From: Lachnospiraceae bacterium
GTDB taxonomy: Bacteria > Bacillota > Clostridia > Lachnospirales > Anaerotignaceae
Length of the DNA stretch: 64,000 bases
NCBI GenBank assembly: GCA_019422065.1
Contig: JAHZEA010000007.1
Location: 6,720-70,719, forward strand
Direction: 5' to 3'
Part shown: piece after piece, positions 1-9,656 of the stretch
How the letters are laid out: every line of letters starts with the position of its first letter
Numbering within the stretch: the first letter of the stretch is position 1
Made by a program: the position numbers and the translations under genes
The notes under the pieces: generated by a model
Seen by the model: the letters and a program-made list of their open reading frames with translations, nothing else
Databases searched by the model: none
What the model was told of the DNA's origin: nothing

Positions 1-282
1 CAGTGCATTTATTTCACTTCTGCCGATTATGTTTTTAAGCCTGAGTTTAACTATTTTGTTTTCTCTCATACTTATGCTTCCGGCTTCCATATCACCGTTA
101 AATTCAGCTTTTAATATGGTCATATTATCATAAGAGCCTTTTTCAATTATATCTATTACAGCATTACGTACATGAAGCTCATCAATTATACAATTTGAAA
201 CCTCAATTTTATTTATATTCTGCATTGGTATTTGAGGTGTATCAGTTATATTTCCCATAAATGTATCATATCCAAGTATCAT
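1..282 (-). CDS. Phage tail-associated protein, C-terminus beyond the window
   Basis: I do not recognise the family. The visible 94 residues start MILGYDTFMGNITDTPQIPM and run off the left edge without a stop. The ATG is preceded by GAGGTG at 5 nt, so the start is well supported. The gene lies 12 bases after the upstream tail-protein gene on the same strand and is read with it, so it is probably a distal tail, baseplate or fibre component. Nothing catalytic is visible in the part present. Confidence 0.6.
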   Translation of the reverse strand, partial: MILGYDTFMGNITDTPQIPMQNINKIEVSNCIIDELHVRNAVIDIIEKGSYDNMTILKAEFNGDMEAGSISMRENKIVKLRLKNIIGRSEINAL

Positions 283-294
283 ATAAACACCTCG

Positions 295-1302
295 TTAATT
301 TTTAACTACATAAAGTTTACCGTTATCAAGTTCCCAGTGATACTTAAATCCTGTTGTTTTATCAATTAATACTGTAGAATTAGTTATAAGAGTCAAAACA
401 TTTTCACTAAGCTTTTCTACTGTAACGCTACCATCAGGCATAGCATATACCCATGCTTTCCAATATGTGCTGTCAGCTTCATTAGGTGCATGGCCTAAGT
501 TATCATTTTGTAATGAAAAATATAATGTGTTATTAAACCAAACCAGATTTGTTTCACTATATTTTTTTAAAGAGTCCCATGTACCTTGATAACTGAAATT
601 AGCGCCGGGTTCACCTTGTTCACCTTTTAATGAAAGTTTTGTCCAAGGATTTGTTGAACCATCAGACATTAGTGTATCAGGCGATATTCCCTTACATTCT
701 TTATTACAAATATATACATCTGTAGAGATACCATTGTTATATGTGATTATATTACATGGATAGTATGTTTGTTCATCGCTATATGCATATTTTATGGTTA
801 AGCGGCTTATAATTTCATTTATATGTAAAACGCCTTCAGAGACAGTACTTTCAACTGTAGAAGATGCAGAAGAAACTTGCTCATTTATGTTTTCTATACT
901 TTCGGTTAATTTATCATCTATGGTTTGATTTGCTTCTTCAATTTTCGTATCAACAGACACTTGGGCATCTTCAACCTTACTATCCATTGCAGCTTCATGG
1001 GCGGATAGTAAGTCAACTGTTTTTTCTTTAAAATATTTTTGCATATAGGCTACAGATTGACTTATTTTATTAAACATTTCTACAGATATTAATTTGCCTT
1101 TGAGAATTTCAACTAATTCTGTAAGTCTTGATTGTTCTGATGTAGTCAGTGCTGTTGATTTACTTTTTAAAGATTGATATTCATTAATATATGGAACATC
1201 TTTGTGAGTAAAGTCAGACATTTCTTCTATGTTATCAACCGTAAAATCATTTTCTTCATAAAAATCACTGTAATGTGTTTCACTATCTAATATTCCGGCC
1301 AT
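295..1302 (-). CDS. Phage tail fibre/appendage-like structural protein (335 aa)
   Basis: Probable structural protein at the tail tip. Residues about 85-160 are an acidic, coiled-coil-prone stretch rich in Glu, Ser, Asp and Ile. It is followed by a short collagen-like GEQGEPGANFSYQGTWD segment and a Trp/Tyr-rich domain (SYQGTWDSLKKYSETNLVW...) that resembles carbohydrate-binding modules seen in tail fibres and chitinases. The order coiled coil, G-x-P segment, binding-type domain suits an adhesin. The start ATG has AAGGAG at 6 nt. It follows a terminator hairpin at 1326-1354. The specific receptor cannot be inferred. Confidence 0.6.
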   Translation of the reverse strand: MAGILDSETHYSDFYEENDFTVDNIEEMSDFTHKDVPYINEYQSLKSKSTALTTSEQSRLTELVEILKGKLISVEMFNKISQSVAYMQKYFKEKTVDLLSAHEAAMDSKVEDAQVSVDTKIEEANQTIDDKLTESIENINEQVSSASSTVESTVSEGVLHINEIISRLTIKYAYSDEQTYYPCNIITYNNGISTDVYICNKECKGISPDTLMSDGSTNPWTKLSLKGEQGEPGANFSYQGTWDSLKKYSETNLVWFNNTLYFSLQNDNLGHAPNEADSTYWKAWVYAMPDGSVTVEKLSENVLTLITNSTVLIDKTTGFKYHWELDNGKLYVVKN

Positions 1303-1325
1303 TTCTAACTCCTTTCTATTACAAT

Positions 1326-1354
1326 AAAAAAGAGCAGGGGATACCTGCTCTTTT
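1326..1354 (-). terminator. Intrinsic terminator between stalk-protein gene and tail gene
   Basis: On the minus strand an AAAAGAGCAGG stem pairs with CCTGCTCTTTT across a short loop and is followed by a T-rich tract (TTTTTATT). It lies after the stalk-protein gene and before the next tail gene on the same strand. The stem would also work on the other strand. Confidence 0.75.
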
Positions 1355-1554
1355 AATAAATCATTTATTTAAGTTATATTGTTTAATTTACATTATATCC
1401 AAGAACATACTTTCAGGTGCAGTACCTTTTATAAGATTGCAACTGTGTATTTGTAATGAATCTGGAAGAGTTATATAAATATTAAATCTGTATAATTTTA
1501 TTAACTTTCTGTGTTTTATAAACTGTGTAGTCAGCAGTAAGTATATAATAATTA

Positions 1555-2661
1555 TTACTCTGCAAGATTAAAGCTATACTCAGCAGATGGGAATTTAATA
1601 CGATATTCTCCTGCTGGTAAATCTCTAACTCTTATATCTACTTCTAATGATTCTCCCAAATCATAATGTCCTATGTCAAATTTAACTTCTCCATTTTCAT
1701 ATGAGAATCCATCATCGCCAACGATTTCCCAATATAAAATACATTCACCATCAACAATGTTAGCATTTACACTACGCATACCATGTAATGTTATCATTAT
1801 GTCATAATTGTCTCCGACTTTCTTGAATGTAGATGTAGTACTGTCTATTTTTAAACCAATAGGTTTGCCTATTGTTATTTCATCATCATAATCGTTGAAT
1901 ACGAATTCAGAGGCTTCAATTTCTTTGCTTGAATATTTTCCATTAGCAGATGTTACAGTAATTGTAGCTTTTCCTAAACCGACTGCTGTTATTGTATTGT
2001 CATCATTGACTTTTAATATGCTTTCGTCAGATGAAGTAACTTGTAAATCTTCAATAGGTATATCAAAAGGTTTTGTTTTAAGATTTAATGATACTGTATT
2101 TCCAAGAAGTATGTAAGAAGAATTGTCGGTTATAGAAACATAGTCCGCTTCTGCATAAGTTTTTTCTGTCTCAGTGCTTGTACTCTCATCCTCAGTTTTA
2201 GTTTCTGTTTTTACATCTTCTGATGAATCTTCAATTTTTGTTATATCAATTCTTTTTGTTTCACCATCCCACTGAACATCACAGTCAAGAAGCTCTGAAA
2301 CCATTCTTAAAGGAACAAGAGTACGTCCGTCAGAAATTAAAGGAGCAATGCCTTTATCTGTTTTTTCACCGTTAATGCTTACTTCAGTATCACCAATTTT
2401 AAGTATAATAGTTTTATCATCTTTTACGGCAGTTATACTTTTGTCAGCATCGTTCCATTGTACGTCAGCTTCAAGCGTTTCAAATATCTGTCGCATTGGA
2501 ACAAATGTAGAATCATTAATAATCTGCGGCTGAACATCAAATGAAATCTGCTGTCCGTTAATAAATACCGAAATATCTTTAGTTTCTGTGGCATATACCG
2601 GAATAACTGAAGCAGCTAAAATACTTGATGATAAAGCCAATACTCCTAATTTTTTTAACAT
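1555..2661 (-). CDS. Secreted stalk-domain (copper amine oxidase N-like) protein, probable moron
   Basis: Residues 1-24 form a signal peptide (Lys-Lys, hydrophobic core, VYA cleavage site), so the product is exported. Two successive copper amine oxidase N-terminal-like (stalk) repeats follow, at about residues 28-85 and 85-145, with the typical V-P-M-R-Q and L-V-P-L-R-M motifs. After a Glu/Thr/Ser linker comes a bacterial Ig-like segment (about 180-255), then a beta-rich C-terminal domain. The family is usually cell-wall-associated in Clostridia; its exact role is unknown. It sits inside the phage tail operon but has its own promoter-like sequence (2701-2735), an unusually G-rich ribosome site (AGGGGGGG) and a terminator after it. 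That is the layout of a lysogenic-conversion cargo gene. Confidence 0.7.
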   Translation of the reverse strand: MLKKLGVLALSSSILAASVIPVYATETKDISVFINGQQISFDVQPQIINDSTFVPMRQIFETLEADVQWNDADKSITAVKDDKTIILKIGDTEVSINGEKTDKGIAPLISDGRTLVPLRMVSELLDCDVQWDGETKRIDITKIEDSSEDVKTETKTEDESTSTETEKTYAEADYVSITDNSSYILLGNTVSLNLKTKPFDIPIEDLQVTSSDESILKVNDDNTITAVGLGKATITVTSANGKYSSKEIEASEFVFNDYDDEITIGKPIGLKIDSTTSTFKKVGDNYDIMITLHGMRSVNANIVDGECILYWEIVGDDGFSYENGEVKFDIGHYDLGESLEVDIRVRDLPAGEYRIKFPSAEYSFNLAE

Positions 2662-2700
2662 AAAAATACCCCCCCTAAAAAATTGAAATAAATAACTTCA

Positions 2701-2735
2701 AATTTATATTATCACAATTTGTAAAATAATAACAG
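2701..2735 (-). promoter_or_regulatory. Putative extended -10 promoter of the stalk-protein gene
   Basis: The minus strand reads TGTGATAATATAAA about 45-50 bases before the ATG, which fits an extended -10 (TG-N-GATAAT, with the hexamer at 2708-2713). The -35 match is poor. This is the only promoter-like sequence I see between tail genes in this stretch. Confidence 0.4.
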
Positions 2736-2756
2736 GGGAAAAGGAAAAATTCTTAA

Positions 2757-3845
2757 TTAAAATATTTCAGCATAGACATCATATAAATTTTCTTTTTGTT
2801 GTATTCTAATCATAACCTGTTCTGCTTTTGTATAAGCAATGTCGTTAGATACAACATGAGTACGAATAGACTTAACTTCTTTCCAGCAATGAATTTTGTT
2901 TTGGTAATAATTCAAATATAATATGTTATTATTTTCATCTGCAATCTTGAAAAAAACTGTACCATCAGTTGGTATATTTTCAACCCATAAATTTATTGTA
3001 AAATCATTTTCTATAATAAAACCTTCTTCAAATAAAGCTTTAGAGCCTTCTGTTGTCAGATTTAATTTTACAGCTTTATTATAAAATCCTTCATCTTCAT
3101 TTGTTACAATATTATTATTTATATCTACATAATACCCGTTACCTTCAATTGTTCCTATAATTCGGCTTATAGTCCAGTCTAATTTGATATAAGGCTTACA
3201 ATTAAATGTAGTGGGGGTAAGTTTAAAATTAAGGTTAGGCTTGACATATTCAGCTTTAAATTCAATTATACTGCTCGATGCTTCTATATTATCATATGTA
3301 ATTACCATACACTGAGCATAATACATTCTATTATTTTCAAGAAGGGTATTGTATGTATATTCAAATTTATCATCTGTATAATACGGACTTTCTTCTATAA
3401 CGGTTTTATATTCATCGTATAATAGAAATTTATAATTTTTACATTTCGTACCTAAAGGATGAGAATATTCTGCTGAAATTGATAACTGCTGCGATGAAAT
3501 TGTATCTCCGTCTTGTAAATTTAATGTAACTGTAGGAATAGGGGACACAGTAAAAATTTTCAGAACACTTTCGGCATATTCTCTGTTTATATTGCTTAAC
3601 ACATCATTATATACAACTATTTTATATTTGTATGTTCCAATATCCAAAGACTGAGTTAAAGTATATGAAGGAGTATAATTTGTTATTTCTTTAGAGTCAT
3701 ACACCAATTCATCTGTAGCGTTATTATAAATATAAATTCTAAACGCTTTCATAATATCCCCTGAATTTTTCCAAGTTATTTTTATTGATTTTCCATAAGC
3801 AAAATATTCATTGTCAGGCAATACATTAAGCGGTCTGTATATCAT
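2757..3845 (-). CDS. Phage tail structural protein with fibronectin-III-like repeats (362 aa)
   Basis: Beta-rich protein with repeating Ig/Fn3-like strands (KSIKITWKNSG, SYTLTQSLDIGTYKYKI, NRMYYAQCMVITYDN, KPYIKLDWTISRIIG). It follows the tape-measure gene directly, so it is probably a distal tail or tail-tip component. The C-terminal part (about 255-362) looks like the start of a concanavalin-like binding domain and stops abruptly at DVYAEIF. The protein may therefore be shortened relative to its relatives, perhaps when the stalk-protein gene was inserted. GGAGG precedes the ATG at a rather long 11-nt spacing. Confidence 0.55.
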   Translation of the reverse strand: MIYRPLNVLPDNEYFAYGKSIKITWKNSGDIMKAFRIYIYNNATDELVYDSKEITNYTPSYTLTQSLDIGTYKYKIVVYNDVLSNINREYAESVLKIFTVSPIPTVTLNLQDGDTISSQQLSISAEYSHPLGTKCKNYKFLLYDEYKTVIEESPYYTDDKFEYTYNTLLENNRMYYAQCMVITYDNIEASSSIIEFKAEYVKPNLNFKLTPTTFNCKPYIKLDWTISRIIGTIEGNGYYVDINNNIVTNEDEGFYNKAVKLNLTTEGSKALFEEGFIIENDFTINLWVENIPTDGTVFFKIADENNNILYLNYYQNKIHCWKEVKSIRTHVVSNDIAYTKAEQVMIRIQQKENLYDVYAEIF

Positions 3846-3872
3846 TTATTAAATCACCTCCATATATAATAG

Positions 3873-3897
3873 AAAGGGCAGTATATATCTGCCCTTT
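3873..3897 (-). terminator. Intrinsic terminator after the tape-measure gene
   Basis: On the minus strand AAAGGGCAG pairs with CTGCCCTTT around an ATATATA loop, followed by CTATTATAT. It sits between the tape-measure stop codon and the next tail gene. Confidence 0.65.
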
Positions 3898-3908
3898 GGT
3901 ATCAAATA

Positions 3909-6900
3909 TTAAACTCTACCAGCCTTTAATCTTAGCTGTCTCATAAATGTTTCTGCATTATCAGTCTTTACTGACATATTTTGAATAATAAATGTATCGC
4001 CTTTTTCTATAGTTGAAGATGTATTTTTTGCGGAAGGAATATTAAATATGTTATCATATACTTTTAATACTTTATTAGAAATTTCTCCTGCTTTTAATGC
4101 ACTTGCAATATTGTTCATTTGATTATCAGTAAAAACACCTTCACCTTTTTTAAGAATAGCTGGAACTTCATTTGTATCCAATCCGTCTATTGCTATTCTT
4201 TTAAGGAATGCGACTTTATCAGTTTCTCTTAAATTACCAACTAATCCGGATTCAATACCAGTATGTTTTTTAACAAGTTTTCCATTACTGTCAACATATC
4301 CACTAACTTTTTTTAAACTTTTCAATCTGCCACTAGCGTAATAATAATAAATGGTTACAGTACCATCACCATTATCTTTGTATTCTTCAAAATCAGAATC
4401 TCTTGAAGGTACGGTTGTTGGAATTGATGATGAAGAAGAACTGTCAGAAACAGTATGTTTGGTATATCCGCCATTAATATCATATTCTTTAATAGTTTTC
4501 GTACCATTGGCATTAATGGTAGTTTCACGTAATTTCCTGCCTTGAGTATCATATTCTGTTGTAACATTTCCTGAAGTTACAGTTCTTGATGGATCAAGAG
4601 TTCTGTTGCCTGTCGAGCTGGAACTGCTTGACGAATTTGTAGAGGAGCTTGACTGATTACTAGGAGAAGATATGCTATTACTGCTATTTTCATATGCATT
4701 GATAAGCTTATCGCACATATCAACTACATTTTGAGCTTCTTCAGTTAATGTATTTATACCATTACTATTAGACAAAATACTTTCTTTAACCGCTTTTGCT
4801 GAGGCAACAATATCTTTGTTAGATTTTGAAATTAACTCATTAGAGTTGGTGTTTTTAACAGTTGCCTCTATACTTTTTTTAGTACTGTCATCAAGATTAT
4901 TGAAGATGTTTTTACCATCAACGCTCCATTCGCCTGATTTATTGTCATAATGAGCTCCTATTAAAGCTCCAAGCTCTTGATTATTATTTGCAAACAGCTC
5001 TTTAGCTTCTTCATCGCCATTTTTATTTGCAATACTCCAGCCCTGAGAATTTTGATACATTTTACTTATAATATCATTAATATCATTTTGATTTATATTA
5101 GGAGTAAAGTTTAAATTTAACGAACCAGTGTTTATTCCCAATTGAGAAAGGTAACTTGCTACTCCTTCATCTATTGTAGAGAACATACCGGATAAAAAGC
5201 TGTTGGAAAGAGCCTGTCCTTTATTATATAGTTCAGCATTTTGAGCTTCAATTACACCGTTTAATTCACCTAAAAAACCTGTAAGGCCTGCCAATGCATT
5301 TTGATACCCAAATTGCTGTTCAAGCGTCCTTGCTTCTATATTAAGCTGTTCATCACTAAGAACTTTATTCCAGTAAGCATCAAAGGCAGCTTTTTCATCT
5401 TCAAGAGTTTTATCTAAAGCATCCTTTTCTTTTTCCTGAGCTTCTTTTAAATTATCTATTCGTTTATCATACTCATCTTCAAGTTGGTCAGTATAATCTT
5501 TTTGTTTATCAATCTGCTCCTGAAGGGAATTAACTTGATTATTATAAGCCTTATCTGCCCACCATTCATCAAGTTCAGATTCGGCTTCTTTTACAGCCTG
5601 ACGGTCGTATGTATAAACTTCTTTTCCTGTTGCTTCGTCTATAACAACATGGGTATTGTCACGCTTTAATTTTTGTAAATTTAAAAGCTTGTCATAGTAC
5701 TCATTTGTATCTTTAAGTTCTTCGTTTCGTTTTTGAAGTAAGTCAAGCTCGTCCTGTAACCCATTGCTTGTAGCATCAGCAGCAGCTATAGCGGCATCTC
5801 TTTCGTTTTCTAATGCTTTTAATGCAGCTTCCTGTTGTTCTTCAAGAGCATTTTTACGCTGTTCCTGATTTTCTTCTAATGCTTCTTCAGCTTCTTCTTT
5901 TTGAAGAGTATGAATTTCTTTTAAAGCATCAACTATCTGGGAATGTGTATCATTGTAATAGTTAAGTAAGTCTTTTTGATTTTCTTTAAGTTGTTTATCA
6001 GTTTCTTCAAGTGCTTTGCGATATTCTTCTTCGGTTGATGAAAGGGTATCTAAACTTTCAACAGAGTCAAGGTCATTTACTGAGTTATTTCGTATATCTT
6101 CCTGCATTTGTTGATTTTCAAGAAGTGCCTGCTGTAAAGCGAGCTTTTTCTCATTAAGCTTTTGCTCTTTTGCACTATAGGCTTCAAGCTTCTTTTGAGA
6201 AGTATCTAACCAATCAATAATATTATTAGATGATTCACCGTATAATTCGCTCATGGTTTCAAGAGAATCTATCTCATCATCATAACCGGAAATTAAATCA
6301 TCTATTTTATCAATTTCATCATCATAACCATCAAGTATATTCTGTGTATTTTCTATTCGGCTGTCATAATATTTTTTATTTATGTCATCAATTTCTTCCC
6401 ATATATTAGCAAAGCTTTGTGCCCAGTCACCTTCGCCGTTTTCACTTCCTACAAGCTCAAAGGCTTTTTGTATAGTAGTAACAAGCTCGTTAAATATGTT
6501 GGCATTTTCTGTATCACCTAAATTAGTTTTGATTTTTTCTATTAAAGTTGGTGTCCAGTCTTCAATATCAACATCTTTTAATTCAGGTGCAATTTTATAT
6601 AAAAGAGGGAGGGCGTATTCGTTTGTCTGCATTTGAGCTCTAAGCTCATTTGCCGAAGAAGCATAAAGGCTTTGTATTTCATAGGAAATTTTTGTAAGTT
6701 CTTCTTTTAAAGAAGCTATAGACTGTTCATCGCCGGTTTTTATTGCTCTCTCATATTCTTTATTAATATCTTCACTTTTTTTATTTAACTGTTCAAGACG
6801 TTCTTCTTTGTCTTGAATGAATAAATCAAACCAGTTAATAAATTCGGCTTGTTTTGAATAAGAAACACCGCCACTGCCGCCAGAAGCAGTTGAAGTTGAA

Positions 6901-9005
6901 TTGCCTTTTATTCCTCTAAAATTTGTATTAGTAGTTGTTGTCTTATTAATTACACTTTTTACATCGTTAAGAGATTTCTGCTGCTGTTTTTTATATATAT
7001 CAGAAGCTATTAAGTTTTCAGCAGCCTCTTTAGCAGCACCGCCGCGAGATATCATATCATCAAGATGTGCTCTCATTAGTGCAAAGTTTTGAAGAGAATC
7101 TGTTGCTCCGCCTAAAGCTTCAACTAAGGCTATAAGATTCATTATATCGCCGTCAACAGATAACACAGTTCCATTGGCAGTTTCTTTAGCTATGGCATAT
7201 TGTATAAGAGCTTGTTCATTTATATCTATTTGTCCGTCTTCATTTATTAATGCATTAATTTCGCCGTATAAAGCATTTCCATGTGTGTTTGCAGAAAGTG
7301 CAGCATATTCTCTTGATGCGGCAAGCTGTCTTTGAACAATCTCGTTGGCATTTGCTATGCCTTTTTCTTCTAATGATTTTGCTATTACCCCTGCCGTTTG
7401 TTCGTTTACATCATAAAGAACTCCGCTTGAAGCAATCCAAGTAGATACAAGGGAGTCAAAAGCACTCTGGCAGGCTTCAATATCAGAAGGTGAGTTTGAA
7501 ATGGTTTCTATAAAATTATTATATTCATCGGTGTATCCGCCAAATGTATTTACAAAGTCCTCATCTACTAAAGAACCGTAATCAAAATTACCGCCGTCTT
7601 TTATGTCAGACATTATAGAGTTAAGCTTTCCAAAACCCGATGACAGACTCTCTATTTTTTCAAGGGCGTCTTTTATGGTTATTTCTACATTTATTTTTTC
7701 CGGTATAGCTCCCTGAATATCAATATCCGGTATAGTCAGTCCGTTTATAAAATTATCATATGAACGTAAAGCTTCATCATAAACAACAGCCATTTCTTTG
7801 CCATCATCTGTAACACCTGTAATATTGCTTCTTGCATTTAGAATACTTTCAGCTAATTTTGATATATAAGAACGGGTGTTTTCCATTTTGTTTTTATTTT
7901 CTTCAATGGATTTATTGTATTTATCCCATTCTTTTTTATTTTCATCAGTTCTTGTGCCAAGATTAATTAAAGCGGTTTCAGCTTCATTAGCAGCAGATTC
8001 ATACTGTTTGTAAGCATCTATTGCATACCCAAGTTCTTCTGTCTCTGTAACTTGTGCGCCAACTTTAACAGCGTTGTTTCCTCTGTAGGCGGTTTCTTTT
8101 TTATACTTACTGTTAGATGTTGTATTAGCAGATTTAACAGCGGCTTCTTCTGTTTCTATGTTTTGAGAACGGGCTAATTCCTCTTGTATAGTAAGTTGTC
8201 TTTGTAATTCATCATTTGTAGCTTTAAGTTTTTGATACTGTTCATCTGTTGCATAATCCAATGGCTTTCTTTTTTCTAGTTCTTCCATGGATTTATTAAT
8301 ATCTTCAATTTGAGTTTTAAGCTCTACTATCTTTTGCTCAGTACTTTCATAGGCCGCTTTGGCTTCTTCCATTTTCTGTTTAGCTATTTCAACACGATGT
8401 ATATAGTTATCTATGGCAGTTACAGCAAGATTGATAGCCATTGATATACCAAATGATGCTAACATATTACCTGCCATGGCAAGACCTTTAAGCGCTACAG
8501 AACCTGCTTTGGCAGAAAGGGTTTGCTGTTGTAATGCAGCGTTGTTGTTAAGTAATGACTGACGGTAAGATTCTACAGCGTTTTGCACATCTTTAATACT
8601 TGCTCTTTGCAAATCATTGTTTTGTACAAAATTTTGTTGCCATTTTTGATTTTCGTTTAATATAGCAAAATATTCTGCCCATGTTTTTGTGCCTGCTTCT
8701 ACTTCTGCCTGTATACCCTGTAAGTTCTTTAATTCATTTAAAGCTGTTGTATCATCTAAATCAGGTACATAATCTTTAATATTAGCACTGTTTAAAATTT
8801 CACCGGCATTGTTTCTTTTCCATTTATCTTCTGATACCGGAGCAACAAATGCTGTTGTAAAGGCATTTTTAAATCCTTCTAATCCGCCGCCGGCTTCAGT
8901 AAAGGAAGCGGCTACTTGTTTTCCCCATTCGGCAAATGTTCTTTTGCTGAAACCTATCTTATTTGTAATACCATCTATACTATCTGAATATGTTCTGAAT
9001 ATCTT
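3909..9005 (-). CDS. Tail tape-measure protein, exon 2 (C-terminal 1,698 residues)
   Basis: This is the downstream part of a split tape-measure gene; joined to 10442..12646 it gives 2,433 residues. The reading frame is open from the TAA at 9012-9014 down to 3909, far upstream of any usable start, and continues K-I-F-R-T-Y-S-D-S-I-D. It has a hydrophobic stretch near LAMAGNMLASFGISMAINLAV (membrane or DNA-ejection segment), then more than 700 residues of alternating Glu/Lys/Gln coiled coil, typical of tape measures. A Ser-rich linker and an RHS-like patch (EYDTQGRKLRETTINANGT) follow, and a C-terminal helix. The tape measure sets tail length and passes into the host at ejection. The exon boundary is inferred from group I intron pairing and is my estimate. 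Confidence 0.85.
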   Translation of the reverse strand, partial: KIFRTYSDSIDGITNKIGFSKRTFAEWGKQVAASFTEAGGGLEGFKNAFTTAFVAPVSEDKWKRNNAGEILNSANIKDYVPDLDDTTALNELKNLQGIQAEVEAGTKTWAEYFAILNENQKWQQNFVQNNDLQRASIKDVQNAVESYRQSLLNNNAALQQQTLSAKAGSVALKGLAMAGNMLASFGISMAINLAVTAIDNYIHRVEIAKQKMEEAKAAYESTEQKIVELKTQIEDINKSMEELEKRKPLDYATDEQYQKLKATNDELQRQLTIQEELARSQNIETEEAAVKSANTTSNSKYKKETAYRGNNAVKVGAQVTETEELGYAIDAYKQYESAANEAETALINLGTRTDENKKEWDKYNKSIEENKNKMENTRSYISKLAESILNARSNITGVTDDGKEMAVVYDEALRSYDNFINGLTIPDIDIQGAIPEKINVEITIKDALEKIESLSSGFGKLNSIMSDIKDGGNFDYGSLVDEDFVNTFGGYTDEYNNFIETISNSPSDIEACQSAFDSLVSTWIASSGVLYDVNEQTAGVIAKSLEEKGIANANEIVQRQLAASREYAALSANTHGNALYGEINALINEDGQIDINEQALIQYAIAKETANGTVLSVDGDIMNLIALVEALGGATDSLQNFALMRAHLDDMISRGGAAKEAAENLIASDIYKKQQQKSLNDVKSVINKTTTTNTNFRGIKGNSTSTASGGSGGVSYSKQAEFINWFDLFIQDKEERLEQLNKKSEDINKEYERAIKTGDEQSIASLKEELTKISYEIQSLYASSANELRAQMQTNEYALPLLYKIAPELKDVDIEDWTPTLIEKIKTNLGDTENANIFNELVTTIQKAFELVGSENGEGDWAQSFANIWEEIDDINKKYYDSRIENTQNILDGYDDEIDKIDDLISGYDDEIDSLETMSELYGESSNNIIDWLDTSQKKLEAYSAKEQKLNEKKLALQQALLENQQMQEDIRNNSVNDLDSVESLDTLSSTEEEYRKALEETDKQLKENQKDLLNYYNDTHSQIVDALKEIHTLQKEEAEEALEENQEQRKNALEEQQEAALKALENERDAAIAAADATSNGLQDELDLLQKRNEELKDTNEYYDKLLNLQKLKRDNTHVVIDEATGKEVYTYDRQAVKEAESELDEWWADKAYNNQVNSLQEQIDKQKDYTDQLEDEYDKRIDNLKEAQEKEKDALDKTLEDEKAAFDAYWNKVLSDEQLNIEARTLEQQFGYQNALAGLTGFLGELNGVIEAQNAELYNKGQALSNSFLSGMFSTIDEGVASYLSQLGINTGSLNLNFTPNINQNDINDIISKMYQNSQGWSIANKNGDEEAKELFANNNQELGALIGAHYDNKSGEWSVDGKNIFNNLDDSTKKSIEATVKNTNSNELISKSNKDIVASAKAVKESILSNSNGINTLTEEAQNVVDMCDKLINAYENSSNSISSPSNQSSSSTNSSSSSSSTGNRTLDPSRTVTSGNVTTEYDTQGRKLRETTINANGTKTIKEYDINGGYTKHTVSDSSSSSSIPTTVPSRDSDFEEYKDNGDGTVTIYYYYASGRLKSLKKVSGYVDSNGKLVKKHTGIESGLVGNLRETDKVAFLKRIAIDGLDTNEVPAILKKGEGVFTDNQMNNIASALKAGEISNKVLKVYDNIFNIPSAKNTSSTIEKGDTFIIQNMSVKTDNAETFMRQLRLKAGRV

Positions 9006-9047
9006 CTTGTATTATGACGTGTGGAGCGCCTAATATTAGTAAATTGG

Positions 9048-9076
9048 TTGTGATTTTATATATATTATGGTACTAT
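9048..9076 (+). promoter_or_regulatory. Putative promoter of the intron-borne zinc-ribbon gene
   Basis: TTGTGA (9048-9053), a 17-base spacer and TACTAT (9071-9076) form a reasonable sigma-70-type promoter about 30 bases before the ATG at 9108. It points antisense to the intron and tape-measure gene. Confidence 0.45.
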
Positions 9077-9107
9077 AAATAATATAAAAAAAGGGAGGGA
9101 AAATATT

Positions 9108-9578
9108 ATGTTATATTATTGTGACAAATGTGGTTTGTGTTAGTTGAGAGATGATTGGGATAAAAAAAGTCTAGACTGGGATATTTGCGAAGTTTGTAAA
9201 AATAAATTAAAGCCAGTTCCTGATGAATATTTTGAAAAACCTGATTTTAAGTTAATGCTTAGCGATGAAATGGAACAAAAACTTCGTAAAGACCTTGTTG
9301 TTACATCACCTAATTTTGACCAGTATTACTATGACCATGCTGCTGAAATTAAAGCTGAGGAACATGCCAAATGGAGACAGGGACTTGAGTATGGAAAAGC
9401 CGTAAGAGAAGGTCGGGACAAAGGCAACTCTTATGGAGTAAAATGCTCATACTGCAATGCTACTAATGTACATAAAATTGGCTTAGGCAGCAGAATATTA
9501 TCAACCGGACTGTTTGGTATAGGCAGTAAAAAAATAGGCAAGCAATGGCACTGTGACCACTGTGGCTCAGATTTTTAA
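9108..9578 (+). pseudogene. Zinc-ribbon protein with an in-frame TAG at codon 12, antisense in the intron
   Basis: GGGAGGG precedes ATG 9108. The frame reads MLYYCDKCGLC, then TAG (9141-9143), then LRDDWDKKSLDWDICEVCKN and on to a second Cys4 ribbon near the C-terminus (KCSYCNAT ... HCDHCGSDF). The amber codon separates two Cys pairs of the same N-terminal zinc site (CDKC and CEVC), so both sides clearly belong to one protein. The rest is intact and the gene has its own promoter-like sequence and terminator. Either it is a recent nonsense mutation (for example CAG to TAG), or the codon is read through, or translation restarts at the TTG right after it. Function unknown; small double-ribbon proteins of this type occur on Firmicute mobile elements. 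Confidence 0.65.
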
Positions 9579-9623
9579 TATATCTACCTCTTTTTTTAAA
9601 GTTTAAATTCAATTTTTCACTAT

Positions 9624-9656
9624 AATAATCCCATGCTTTAAGTATGGGATTATTTA
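9624..9656 (+). terminator. Intrinsic terminator of the zinc-ribbon gene
   Basis: AATAATCCCAT pairs with ATGGGATTATT around a nine-base loop and is followed by TAATTTTATTT. It lies 46 bases after the zinc-ribbon stop. Confidence 0.7.

Noticed and set aside
3909..8612. Independent 1,567-residue gene starting at TTG 8612
   Set aside because: The frame continues coherently upstream to 9005 with no ribosome site at the TTG; it is exon 2 of the tape measure.
9144..9578. Gene starting at TTG 9144
   Set aside because: It begins immediately after a TAG, and the preceding codons encode the other half of the same zinc site; the true start is ATG 9108.
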